The notes beneath the pieces were generated by a model. It did not search any database. It was not told the DNA's origin and was given only the letters and a program-made list of their open reading frames with translations. Below, piece by piece: positions 1 through 5,024 of a DNA stretch of 5,115 nt (the stretch's first letter is position 1; each line of letters starts with the position of its first letter). Source of the DNA: Desulfobacterales bacterium. Its GTDB lineage: Bacteria; Desulfobacterota; Desulfobacteria; Desulfobacterales; RPRI01. The stretch is taken from NCBI GenBank assembly GCA_020052975.1, contig JAGVOC010000413.1:1-5115 (forward strand), in the 5' to 3' direction. Position numbers and translations under genes: made by a program.

Positions 1-21
1 CGCGCGAATCTTGAGGAATGA

Positions 22-41
22 AGCGTACATATAAGTACGCT
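22..41. repeat. Perfect 7-bp hairpin downstream of the DUF554 gene
   Basis: AGCGTAC (22-28) and GTACGCT (35-41) are exact reverse complements around a 6-nt loop. The hairpin lies past the stop codon of the minus-strand DUF554 gene, so it could mark the end of that transcript. There is no U-tract after it on either strand, so a classical intrinsic terminator is not supported. The flanking minus-strand text (CGTCATTGC before the hairpin) resembles a dispersed intergenic repeat, so a repeat-family member is an equal alternative. Nothing else is recognisable in bases 1-82. Confidence 0.4.
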
Positions 42-82
42 GCAATGACGAAAGATGAAGCGCAACACAGCAGAATGACTTT

Positions 83-775
83 TTACAAAGCCGTCAAAGC
101 CTGCTTAAAAATAAAATATAGAAGGGGTATGAATATGGCGGGAAGCATATTTCCGACTTTTAACCTTTTTATTTCAAGCATGTTGATTCCTATTGCCGCA
201 ATCAGAAGTCCGCCTGTTGAAGACATCTGGCTTATTACCTCAGGAACGAGGAACTGTTTTGCATAAGAGGCGGTGAGGGTTATAGCCCCCTGGTATAACA
301 AAACGGAGGCGGCGGAAAAAAAGACTCCTACTCCAAGTGTTGATGTCAGTATTATTGAACCGATTCCGTCCAGCATCGATTTTGCAAAAAGTGTTTGGTG
401 GTTTCCCGTAAGCCCGCTTTCAAGAGAACCGACAATAGCCATTGATCCGACGCAGAAAAGAAGGCTTGAAGTGACAAATCCTTTTGATATTCCATCACCT
501 GCTTTTGCAAACAATCTCTGTAAATAATTTCCCAGAGTCTCGATTTTATCTTCAATTTTTAAGAATTCTCCGATAACGCTTCCTGCCGCAAGGCTGATTA
601 TTACAAGCAGAATGTCGTCCGACTTTAAAGCTCCCTTTATGCCTATCAGGATTACCGCAAGGGCTATCGAGTGCATGACAGTTTCGTTATATTTCTGAGG
701 GATTCCTCCCTTTAACATAATCCCTACGAAACAGCCTGCAAGGATTGCAATGGTGTTAACAATGGTACCGAGCAA
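83..775 (-). CDS. DUF554 family integral membrane protein (YdfK/YqgA-like)
   Basis: This 230-residue polytopic inner-membrane protein matches the DUF554 family in length and pattern. No transport substrate or reaction is established for the family, so no function is assigned. Features seen: an N-terminal MLGTIVNT start typical of the family; hydrophobic segments at about 3-21, 33-50, 54-70, 100-117, 137-161, 186-201 and 208-224; a GSVIGE motif at 65-70 followed by a charged amphipathic stretch (71-90); and the glycine-rich middle FCVGSMAIVGSLESGL (107-122). Asp136 in the fifth hydrophobic region and Asn198 near the end of the sixth are polar positions to note. The start is TTG, chosen because the protein then begins exactly where family members do and a GGAG lies 8 nt upstream. 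The gene appears monocistronic and is transcribed away from the lipoprotein-kinase operon. Family identification is strong; function is unknown. Confidence 0.9.
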   Translation of the reverse strand: MLGTIVNTIAILAGCFVGIMLKGGIPQKYNETVMHSIALAVILIGIKGALKSDDILLVIISLAAGSVIGEFLKIEDKIETLGNYLQRLFAKAGDGISKGFVTSSLLFCVGSMAIVGSLESGLTGNHQTLFAKSMLDGIGSIILTSTLGVGVFFSAASVLLYQGAITLTASYAKQFLVPEVISQMSSTGGLLIAAIGINMLEIKRLKVGNMLPAIFIPLLYFIFKQALTAL

Positions 776-783
776 AATAAAAT

Positions 784-787
784 CTCC
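784..787 (-). promoter_or_regulatory. Shine-Dalgarno fixing the TTG start of the DUF554 gene
   Basis: On the minus strand GGAG sits 8 nt before a TTG codon (775-773). No ATG or GTG in frame gives a family-like N-terminus, so this site decides the non-ATG start. A TATAAA (complement of 795-800) lies just upstream and could be a -10 element, but no good -35 is seen at 16-18 bp, so no promoter is called. Confidence 0.6.
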
Positions 788-840
788 ATTTATGTTTATA
801 CTTTTGGTTCTTCTCCCAGTTAGTTCAGTGAAGGGGTTCC

Positions 841-864
841 AGGATTCGAGGATTCAAGGGTTCA
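841..864 (+). repeat. Octamer tandem array, left copy
   Basis: Three consecutive octamers, AGGATTCG, AGGATTCA and AGGGTTCA, occupy these bases exactly end to end; a related AGGGGTTCC precedes them at 832-840. The last unit holds part of the 11-bp inverted repeat shared with the right array, and the minus-strand reading frame of the gene remnant stops inside the array (TGA at 856-854). Confidence 0.6.
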
Positions 865-952
865 AGTGCTTGTTGTCTAATGATTTTATCAGGGCTTTCA
901 GCATCCTCTCGACATCCCCGATATCTATATGAAGTTCTGACAGGCTTTCCTT
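854..952 (-). pseudogene. C-terminal remnant of a four-helix-bundle protein (23S rRNA intervening-sequence type)
   Basis: The minus-strand reading frame encodes 32 residues, including ELHIDIGDVERMLKALIKSL, before a TGA at 856-854. The pattern of a charged amphipathic helix ending in RMLxALIKSL is the usual C-terminus of the four-helix-bundle proteins first found in intervening sequences of 23S rRNA, which are normally about 110-130 residues long. Only the last helix is left: an in-frame TGA (955-953) closes the frame immediately upstream, and no start codon or ribosome site exists. The final residues (NKHLNP) are encoded by the octamer array. The identification rests on recalled family pattern over about 25 residues, so it is moderate. 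The gene is broken and presumably non-functional. Confidence 0.5.
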
Positions 953-957
953 TCACT

Positions 958-981
958 GGAATCCCTGAACCCTTGACCCCT
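958..981 (-). repeat. Octamer tandem array, right copy (inverted)
   Basis: Read on the minus strand, these bases give AGGGGTCA, AGGGTTCA and GGGATTCC end to end, the same octamer family as at 841-864 but in the opposite orientation. Together the two arrays bracket the four-helix-bundle remnant. AGGGTTCA is identical in both arrays. Confidence 0.55.
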
Positions 982-1005
982 AATAGAATCACCAACTAAC
1001 AGCCA

Positions 1006-1020
1006 TGCCCGGAGCGGGCA
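1006..1020. repeat. Short GC-rich perfect hairpin
   Basis: TGCCCG and CGGGCA form a 6-bp perfect stem with a GAG loop. No T-tract follows on either strand, so it is not called a terminator. It lies between the repeat-bounded segment and the 14-bp inverted repeat, so it may belong to either or act as a structural boundary. Confidence 0.4.
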
Positions 1021-1029
1021 CAACGAAAC

Positions 1030-1112
1030 ATGAGAATACAGGAGCCAGGAGTCAGGAGCCAGAATAACCATGCTATTGTTTTTCTTCTGTATTCTTATTC
1101 CTGTATTCTCAT
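1030..1112. repeat. 14-bp perfect inverted repeat enclosing a heptamer array
   Basis: ATGAGAATACAGGA at 1030-1043 is the exact reverse complement of TCCTGTATTCTCAT at 1099-1112, with 55 bases between. The right arm also has an imperfect direct copy 14 bp earlier (CTGTATTCTTAT at 1087-1098). The interior holds the heptamer array described separately and a T/C-rich stretch. A 14-bp perfect match at this distance is unlikely by chance, so this is either a small palindromic repeat element or the ends of a miniature insertion. No coding capacity is credible. Confidence 0.6.
1042..1062 (+). repeat. Three-unit heptamer array
   Basis: GAGCCAG, GAGTCAG and GAGCCAG follow one another without gaps inside the left half of the 14-bp inverted repeat. 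Its 7-bp period differs from the 8-bp period of the arrays at 841-864 and 958-981, so there are two kinds of short tandem repeat within 220 bp. Confidence 0.6.
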
Positions 1113-1222
1113 ATAAATTTGGAGGTGGCCCATATTTTAGGCCTCTTTACGAGTTTATCATCATAAGGCTTCGATTAATAGACGAAGGATATCGATTCAT
1201 CAACCAAAAAATGGATTTATTT
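1113..1222. other. Non-coding stretch before the promoters, nothing assignable
   Basis: These 110 bases are AT-rich, with weak potential hairpins only (for example CTTCG and CGAAG around a 9-nt loop, starting near 1170). A possible 78-residue plus-strand frame beginning at 1070 runs through the inverted repeat, this stretch and both promoters. It has no family resemblance or ribosome site, so it is not called a gene. The stretch may bind regulators of the downstream operon, but no specific operator is seen. Confidence 0.4.
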
Positions 1223-1252
1223 TTGAGACTCTTCGCTGTTTCGTGTTATAAT
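1223..1252 (+). promoter_or_regulatory. Upstream sigma70-type promoter with extended -10 (P1)
   Basis: TTGAGA (1223-1228, five of six consensus bases) and TATAAT (1247-1252, exact consensus) are 18 bp apart, and TGT directly before the -10 makes a TGn extended element. Transcription would start near 1259, giving a leader of about 85 nt to the lipoprotein ATG. The predicted start falls on the -35 of the second promoter, so the two promoters would interfere rather than add simply. This is a sequence match only. Confidence 0.55.
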
Positions 1253-1256
1253 TTCG

Positions 1257-1285
1257 TTGACACACAAGACCGTTCTGTTTATACT
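1257..1285 (+). promoter_or_regulatory. Near-consensus sigma70 promoter (P2) of the lipoprotein-kinase operon
   Basis: TTGACA (1257-1262) is an exact -35 consensus and TATACT (1280-1285) has one mismatch from the -10 consensus; the spacer is the ideal 17 bp. Transcription is expected from about 1292, leaving a leader of about 52 nt before the ATG at 1344. The -35 box also forms a TTG codon in frame with the lipoprotein, which could mislead start-site prediction. The promoter makes that longer reading implausible, since the codon would lie upstream of the transcript start from P2. Confidence 0.75.
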
Positions 1286-1334
1286 CCCACCGTCAAAAAG
1301 CGATAGTTTATCAAAGGCTTATAAAAAGCAGCAT

Positions 1335-1338
1335 GGAG
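1335..1338 (+). promoter_or_regulatory. Shine-Dalgarno fixing the lipoprotein start at 1344
   Basis: GGAG lies 5 nt before ATG 1344. It supports the 323-residue reading over a 352-residue reading from TTG 1257. The extra 29 residues of the longer form (rich in Lys/Ser/Pro) would also displace the lipoprotein signal peptide from the N-terminus. Confidence 0.75.
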
Positions 1339-1343
1339 TTGAT

Positions 1344-2315
1344 ATGGCGGATGCCTATCGAACAGTCTATTGTAGAATTATCATTGGCTTTTTCGTGCTG
1401 TGGATTGTTTCAGGCTGTATAAAGCAGGCGCAGTCGCCATCCTCTCCCGAAGTGAAACCCCTTGCGCTTTTGTTGACAGACCCGCAGAAAGATTTTGTGA
1501 CCACCAGCTCACGAACGTATGAGGTCAAAGGTGTGGTTACAGGAGGGCAGGCGCCTTTAAAAATAAGCGTGGGAGATAAACTCACAGAGCTCAGTCAGGA
1601 AGGTCCTTTTGCAGTTTTGATGCAACTGAAGCCCGGAGAAAATTTGTTTACGCTGGCGGTAAAAGATGCCGGCAATGTGATGATCTCACGTGGCTTTACC
1701 ATTAAAGCTATGCCGGGACTGTTAAAAATAGTTCTCGAAGAAATTCCGCCCCAGAAGACAACCAAGGAAGAGATTATCTTAAAAGTAACAATTCAGGGCG
1801 GGTGGGGGAACACCGAACTTAAAGTCAATGATGCCCGGATAGAACTGGGCGATATCCGGCAGTTCGCATACCCGATAAAACTGAGTGAAGGAGCCAATAA
1901 AGTCCTGCTCTCAGCAAAGGATGCATCCGGCCAATCATCTGTGTGGCCCGGAGACAGTCCGCTGGTTATCCATAAAATCACAGAGCCGCGCGTGAAGGAA
2001 GAACGGGCCGATACCTCTGCTGCCCAGACGAAGATGAAACTTGAGATTATTGCCCAAAAAGCCGGTTATGAGGACAATGATAAGATTATTTTTGATCTGA
2101 AGAACCAGGAACTGAAAAAACTCGAAGCTGTTATCAAAAAAGGCGGTAAGGTAGTCGTTGCCGGAAAGATAAACAGGAAAGCAAAACCGGAGTATCTTGG
2201 AGAAATCGTTGCGATGGCCAAAACCGGTACTTCGCGGGTAAAGATTCAGCTCCGCACGATGCATCCAAACATCAGGATCTCCCTGTACAAAGAGTTTGTT
2301 ATGACAGAACAGTAA
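1344..2315 (+). CDS. Predicted lipoprotein with tandem Ig-like beta domains
   Basis: The protein is 323 residues. A short positive N-region and hydrophobic core (residues 11-22) end in the lipobox V22-S-G-C25, so Cys25 should be lipidated after signal peptidase II cleavage. Residue +2 is Ile, not Asp, which by the E. coli rule favours the outer membrane. After a Ser/Pro linker, about 41-121 reads as an Ig-like fold of the glucodextranase-B type (EVKGVVTGG, then GENLFTLAVKDAGN), and about 126-212 repeats the pattern (LKVTIQGG, SEGANKVLLSAKDASG). A Lys/Glu/Ala linker (213-230) leads to a basic alpha/beta C-terminal part (231-320) with no recognised family. No catalytic motif is seen, so a binding or scaffold role is inferred. 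It is the first gene of an operon with the kinase 18 bp downstream and could supply or modulate the signal sensed there. The lipoprotein call is strong; the domain calls are from pattern only. Confidence 0.8.
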   Translation: MADAYRTVYCRIIIGFFVLWIVSGCIKQAQSPSSPEVKPLALLLTDPQKDFVTTSSRTYEVKGVVTGGQAPLKISVGDKLTELSQEGPFAVLMQLKPGENLFTLAVKDAGNVMISRGFTIKAMPGLLKIVLEEIPPQKTTKEEIILKVTIQGGWGNTELKVNDARIELGDIRQFAYPIKLSEGANKVLLSAKDASGQSSVWPGDSPLVIHKITEPRVKEERADTSAAQTKMKLEIIAQKAGYEDNDKIIFDLKNQELKKLEAVIKKGGKVVVAGKINRKAKPEYLGEIVAMAKTGTSRVKIQLRTMHPNIRISLYKEFVMTEQ

Positions 2316-2333
2316 CTGCGTCACACGGCATCC

Positions 2334-3947
2334 ATGAAAAAAAGATATGTAATAATCCTTCTTCTTTCTCTGCCATTACTTGCGATCTGCGAACAGTCGT
2401 GGTCCGGCTCTTCAGGCGTCATGGTCAGAACCGATGTGCAGCATGCACTGATCGCAGTAAACGGTGAAATGAAGCCTGAATGGGTAGTCACTGAATTCAA
2501 CGCATCTACAGGCTTCTGGGAGAAAGAGATTGAGTTTCCTCCAAATATGGTCGGTACCCTGACCGTGTTATCCCCGGACAAAAAAAAGGCCTGCGCACCG
2601 GAAAAGATCTCCATAATAAACAACTTCCTTGTCCCGGTAATATGCACCAGGGACATGATGACCCAGGCCGATATCCCTCAACCCCCTAAGACGCCGGAGA
2701 AGTTATCATTGGCGGTCATTATTGCTCCATTGCTCTTTCTTGCCGGAGCGATAATCGCTGTCATCCTTTACAGGCGCAATAAAAAGTCTCATAAGTCTGT
2801 TCCGTTTGAAGCAACACTGGCTTTAGATCCAAGATCTGACGAGGGCCATGGCAGAATGCTCGGAGAAATGCTGATAGAATCCGGGATAATAACTCAAGAG
2901 CAGCTTGAACAGGCTCTTGCCGTGCAGAAGACAAAAGAGGAAAAAATTGGAAAGATCCTGGAGGATCTTGGTTTTGCTTCCAAAGATATTGTAGCCAAGG
3001 TTCTTTCAGAAAAGCTGAATATCCAGATCATTACCTATACAGGGCAGAAAATCCCTTCAGGATTGAGGCAGGACGGATTTTCCGGGGAGACGGGTTCTCA
3101 GGATTACGACAAGACGCAAATTTTAGCGAATGAGATGCATAATACCGGCAGTTTTGAAATTGTTCGGTTGATTTCCAACCAGGGGGGTATGGCTGATGTC
3201 TATGAGGCTTTCCAGCCTTCTCTGAAAAGGAAAGTGGCCGCAAAAAAAATTAAAAGGGAGTTTGTCATGAATGAGGACGTCAGGCGGCGTTTCGAAGACG
3301 AAGCGATTGGCCTGGCAAAACTCAGTCATCCTAATATTGTTCAGATAATCGATTTTAACAAGGAGAACCTGATTCTCTTTCTGGAATACATCGACGGCAA
3401 GACTCTCGATGTCATCCTGAAGGAAAAGGGAAAATTCGCCGTCCCTGAGGCGCTTCGGATCATATCGAAGGTATTGAGCGGACTGCAATACGCCCACAGT
3501 AAAGGAATAGTTCACCGGGACATAAAGCCAGGCAACATCTTTATTACCGGAGAGGATGAAGTGAAAATCACCGATTTCGGGATCGCTAAAATTATCGGAG
3601 GTGATGTCACAGACCTGTCGCATAAGACCCGGATGGGAGTACAGTTAGGAACTCCGTCCTACATGTCTCCAGAACAGTTCCTGGGAGAGGAGGTAGATCC
3701 CCGGTCAGACATATATGCTTCAGGTGTCATGCTTTATCAGTTTGTGACTGCCACATTGCCGTTTGTTGCAGATAGCCTGCCGCAAATAGCCTTAATGCAC
3801 ACGCAGCAGGCCCCTGTCCCTCCGGCCGAAGTATCGCCGGATATTCCTGATAAACTCAGCAGCATTATTCTCAAGGCCCTTGCGAAAAAATCCTCAGACA
3901 GATTTCATTCAGCTCTGGAATTCAGGGTTGCACTCGAAACCCTTTAA
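2334..3947 (+). CDS. Membrane-anchored Ser/Thr protein kinase with periplasmic domain and MshEN-like domain
   Basis: A Hanks-type kinase of 537 residues. Order: signal sequence (1-18); periplasmic domain of about 100 residues with Cys87 and Cys104, no known family; membrane helix (about 124-146) followed by RRNKKSHK, a positive-inside signal; MshEN-like domain (about 173-235); acidic linker; kinase domain (about 274-537). Kinase motifs: glycine loop N282-QGGMADV289, Lys304 (VAAK), Glu323 in helix C, HRDIKPGN (394-401) with catalytic Asp396, DFG (414-416), SPE (445-447), Asp459 and Arg523. All catalytic residues are present, so it should be active. The activation loop offers Thr426, Ser429 and Thr432 as phosphosites. 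It would phosphorylate unknown cytoplasmic proteins in response to an envelope signal. The topology is opposite to PknB, whose kinase domain is N-terminal. No good Shine-Dalgarno precedes the ATG, so translation may be coupled to the lipoprotein gene ending 18 bp before. Kinase call very strong; input signal unknown. Confidence 0.95.
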   Translation: MKKRYVIILLLSLPLLAICEQSWSGSSGVMVRTDVQHALIAVNGEMKPEWVVTEFNASTGFWEKEIEFPPNMVGTLTVLSPDKKKACAPEKISIINNFLVPVICTRDMMTQADIPQPPKTPEKLSLAVIIAPLLFLAGAIIAVILYRRNKKSHKSVPFEATLALDPRSDEGHGRMLGEMLIESGIITQEQLEQALAVQKTKEEKIGKILEDLGFASKDIVAKVLSEKLNIQIITYTGQKIPSGLRQDGFSGETGSQDYDKTQILANEMHNTGSFEIVRLISNQGGMADVYEAFQPSLKRKVAAKKIKREFVMNEDVRRRFEDEAIGLAKLSHPNIVQIIDFNKENLILFLEYIDGKTLDVILKEKGKFAVPEALRIISKVLSGLQYAHSKGIVHRDIKPGNIFITGEDEVKITDFGIAKIIGGDVTDLSHKTRMGVQLGTPSYMSPEQFLGEEVDPRSDIYASGVMLYQFVTATLPFVADSLPQIALMHTQQAPVPPAEVSPDIPDKLSSIILKALAKKSSDRFHSALEFRVALETL

Positions 3948-4011
3948 CAAAATCTGAAGCGACATGTCTGTCTCAACTTTTCCGTTTCGTGGGTTCCTAT
4001 TGCTTCAATGT
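3948..4011. other. Convergent junction between the kinase gene and vapC
   Basis: Only 64 bp separate the kinase stop from the vapC stop on the opposite strand. The palindrome GACATGTC (3961-3968) is present, but there is no GC-rich hairpin with a T-tract on either strand. Each transcript probably runs into the other gene unless Rho stops it. Confidence 0.5.
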
Positions 4012-4425
4012 CTAAGGCTCAATTGATACCCAGTTTTCACATTTCAGTTTTGGAACTCTTGAAAACTCTTTGATATTATTTGAAACAATTGTAAGATCAA
4101 GGCTTAATGCATGAGCGGCAATTAACATGTCCAGCGGACCGATTGTCTGACCCATGGACTCAAGAAATGCCCTTATTTCCCCATAGTGAACTACCAGCTT
4201 AATCCCCTGAAAAGGAAGTATCGTAAGCGGTGTTAAAAACTCATCAAGCGCATTTTGGTTTGTCGATTTATGTCTGCTCTTTTGAACGCCATATTGCAAT
4301 TCCGCGTGGGTTATTGAAGAAATACCGAATTCATCAATCTGATACTGCTCAAATTTTGCCAAAACCTTCTTTGGTTTCTCATTAATTAAATATATACAAA
4401 TATTTGTATCCAAAAGGTATTTCAT
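4012..4425 (-). CDS. vapC: VapC PIN-domain ribonuclease toxin
   Basis: This 137-residue protein is a single PIN domain, normal in length for VapC toxins, which are metal-dependent endoribonucleases acting on tRNA or rRNA in the cytoplasm. Acidic residues of the active site are visible: Asp6 in LLDTN, Glu42 in HAELQYG and Asp99 in GPLDMLIAAHA. The fourth position is the TIVSNNIKEFSRVPKL stretch (112-127), where Asn117 takes the place that is Asp in many PIN proteins. That NN-x-x-EF-x-RV pattern is the signature of the Shigella/Salmonella VapC group (MvpT), whose members cut initiator tRNA-fMet in the anticodon loop; sharing that target is inference from similarity. The start ATG overlaps the vapB stop in ATGA (4425-4422), so the pair is translationally coupled with the antitoxin made first. 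The domain appears complete. Confidence 0.93.
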   Translation of the reverse strand: MKYLLDTNICIYLINEKPKKVLAKFEQYQIDEFGISSITHAELQYGVQKSRHKSTNQNALDEFLTPLTILPFQGIKLVVHYGEIRAFLESMGQTIGPLDMLIAAHALSLDLTIVSNNIKEFSRVPKLKCENWVSIEP

Positions 4426-4658
4426 TTAAACAGCTCGTCCCTTGTTTGATCTTCACCGGGTTGATTTCGTTCTATTTTAAAATCTTTGGCAAAGTGTTTC
4501 AGGCTTTCAAAGAGAGTTCCCCATGATTTTTCCTTAGGCAGCAAAATAATGGCATCACCTTGCCTTTTGATATATACTTCTTTTCCTGTCATCCTGAATT
4601 CCTTTGGCAGTCTGACAGCTTGGCTTTGGCCATTCTGAAATAATTTTGCAACTTTCAT
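4422..4658 (-). CDS. vapB: VapB antitoxin (MvpA-type, SpoVT/AbrB-like)
   Basis: A 78-residue antitoxin, encoded directly before vapC and overlapping it by 4 bp. Residues 1-45 form the swapped-hairpin AbrB-like DNA-binding domain, with the family-typical NGQSQAVRLPKEFR (9-22) and GKEVYIKRQGDAIILLP (25-41). The middle (about 45-60) is an amphipathic helix, and the C-terminal tail ERNQPGEDQTRDELF (63-77) matches the part of VapB proteins that wraps the toxin; Arg73 is a candidate for entering the VapC active site. It would neutralise VapC and, with VapC, repress its own promoter. An AAGGGA Shine-Dalgarno lies 8 nt upstream of the ATG. The palindrome over the promoter fits autoregulation. Confidence 0.93.
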   Translation of the reverse strand: MKVAKLFQNGQSQAVRLPKEFRMTGKEVYIKRQGDAIILLPKEKSWGTLFESLKHFAKDFKIERNQPGEDQTRDELFK

Positions 4659-4677
4659 ATATATTGTCCCTTGTTAT

Positions 4678-4700
4678 AGTATATATTATATATATATACT
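4678..4700 (-). promoter_or_regulatory. Palindromic operator over the vapBC -10 region
   Basis: AGTATATAT (4678-4686) and ATATATACT (4692-4700) are exact inverted copies separated by 5 bases. The centre lies about 30 bp upstream of the vapB ATG and covers the predicted -10. This placement is what is expected for the site bound by the VapBC complex through its AbrB-like VapB domains, which recognise inverted repeats. Low complexity (alternating TA) means part of the symmetry comes for free; the outer AGT/ACT ends are the informative part. Confidence 0.55.
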
Positions 4701-4717
4701 TTTCATCCGTATGTCAA
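4689..4717 (-). promoter_or_regulatory. vapBC promoter
   Basis: On the minus strand an exact -35 TTGACA (complement of 4712-4717) is followed after 17 bp by TATATA (complement of 4689-4694). A consensus TATAAT occurs four bases further on but at a 21-bp spacing. Transcription should begin near 4682, giving a leader of about 24 nt that contains the AAGGGA ribosome site (complement of 4667-4672). Confidence 0.65.
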
Positions 4718-5024
4718 GGAAAAACCGACAAGATCAACTTGGGTGCGTCCATGCAGAGGGACGATTTGGAGGCCGTTCAGAGACTATGATTTCTCTCAGG
4801 CGCGAAGAGAGAGAGGGGCGACATTATCGTTGCCGGGAGAATTGAGTAGCTTTGGAGCAATTGTAGCCGGTGAGTTCGGCATCGGTTGCGGCGGAACCCC
4901 ACGCTCCTTGCTAGGGAAATTGAAAATGAAACCTTTGCCCTTGCGCAGAAATGCTATAGTTTACCGGGTCGACCTCATTTTCAAAATATCGGATTTGGAA
5001 CAAAATTAACACATTAAATAAAAT
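4718..5024. other. Intergenic region between ssrA and vapBC, no convincing gene
   Basis: About 300 bases without a recognised gene. A plus-strand frame from a GTG at 4743 to 5009 would encode 88 residues, including a glycine-rich stretch (FGAIVAGEFGIGCGGTP), but it has no ribosome site, no ATG near its start and no family I know. It is therefore left uncalled. The segment 4854-4916 is richer in G and C than its surroundings and is bounded by GGAGC and GCTCC, so a folded RNA or dispersed repeat is possible. No intrinsic terminator for ssrA is visible just past its 3' end; the minus strand there reads AT-rich sequence without a stable stem. Confidence 0.4.

Larger units (their letters stand above)
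819..1000. repeat. 182-bp segment bounded by a 7-bp inverted repeat, carrying a gene remnant
   Basis: GTTAGTT at 819-825 and AACTAAC at 994-1000 are inverted copies, and both are followed (reading inward) within one or two bases by GTGA. Inside are a second, perfect 11-bp inverted repeat (TCAAGGGTTCA at 854-864, TGAACCCTTGA at 966-976) and two octamer arrays in opposite orientation, surrounding a fragment of a four-helix-bundle protein gene. The arrangement resembles a small non-autonomous element or a decayed cassette. No target-site duplication is evident, and the 7-bp ends are short enough that they could be coincidental; the 11-bp repeat and the arrays are the firmer part. Confidence 0.4.

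Noticed and set aside
1070..1306. 78-residue plus-strand frame with a hydrophobic N-terminus
   Set aside because: It runs through an inverted repeat and both tandem promoters, has no ribosome site and no family resemblance; the signal-like start comes from a T/C-rich repeat arm.
1257..1343. N-terminal extension of the lipoprotein from TTG 1257
   Set aside because: The TTG is the -35 box of a near-consensus promoter, there is no ribosome site, and the extension would bury the signal peptide. ATG 1344 has GGAG at 5 nt.
2351..2390. Possible lipobox in the kinase signal sequence (LLAIC, Cys19)
   Set aside because: The residue before Cys is Ile, not Gly/Ala/Ser, so signal peptidase II cleavage is unlikely.
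3123..3623. Long minus-strand frame opposite the kinase domain
   Set aside because: It is the antisense shadow of a clear kinase gene, with no family pattern or ribosome site.
3948..4011. Bidirectional terminator between the kinase gene and vapC
   Set aside because: Only a short 8-bp palindrome without a T-tract; not enough for an intrinsic terminator.
4870..4885. Minus-strand ATGCCGAACTC, identical to a conserved piece of 5S rRNA
   Set aside because: The match is 11 bases only; the rest of 5S rRNA (flanking helices and loops) is absent.
4743..5009. 88-residue plus-strand frame from GTG
   Set aside because: No Shine-Dalgarno, no recognisable domain and no support from neighbours; reported only as part of the intergenic stretch.
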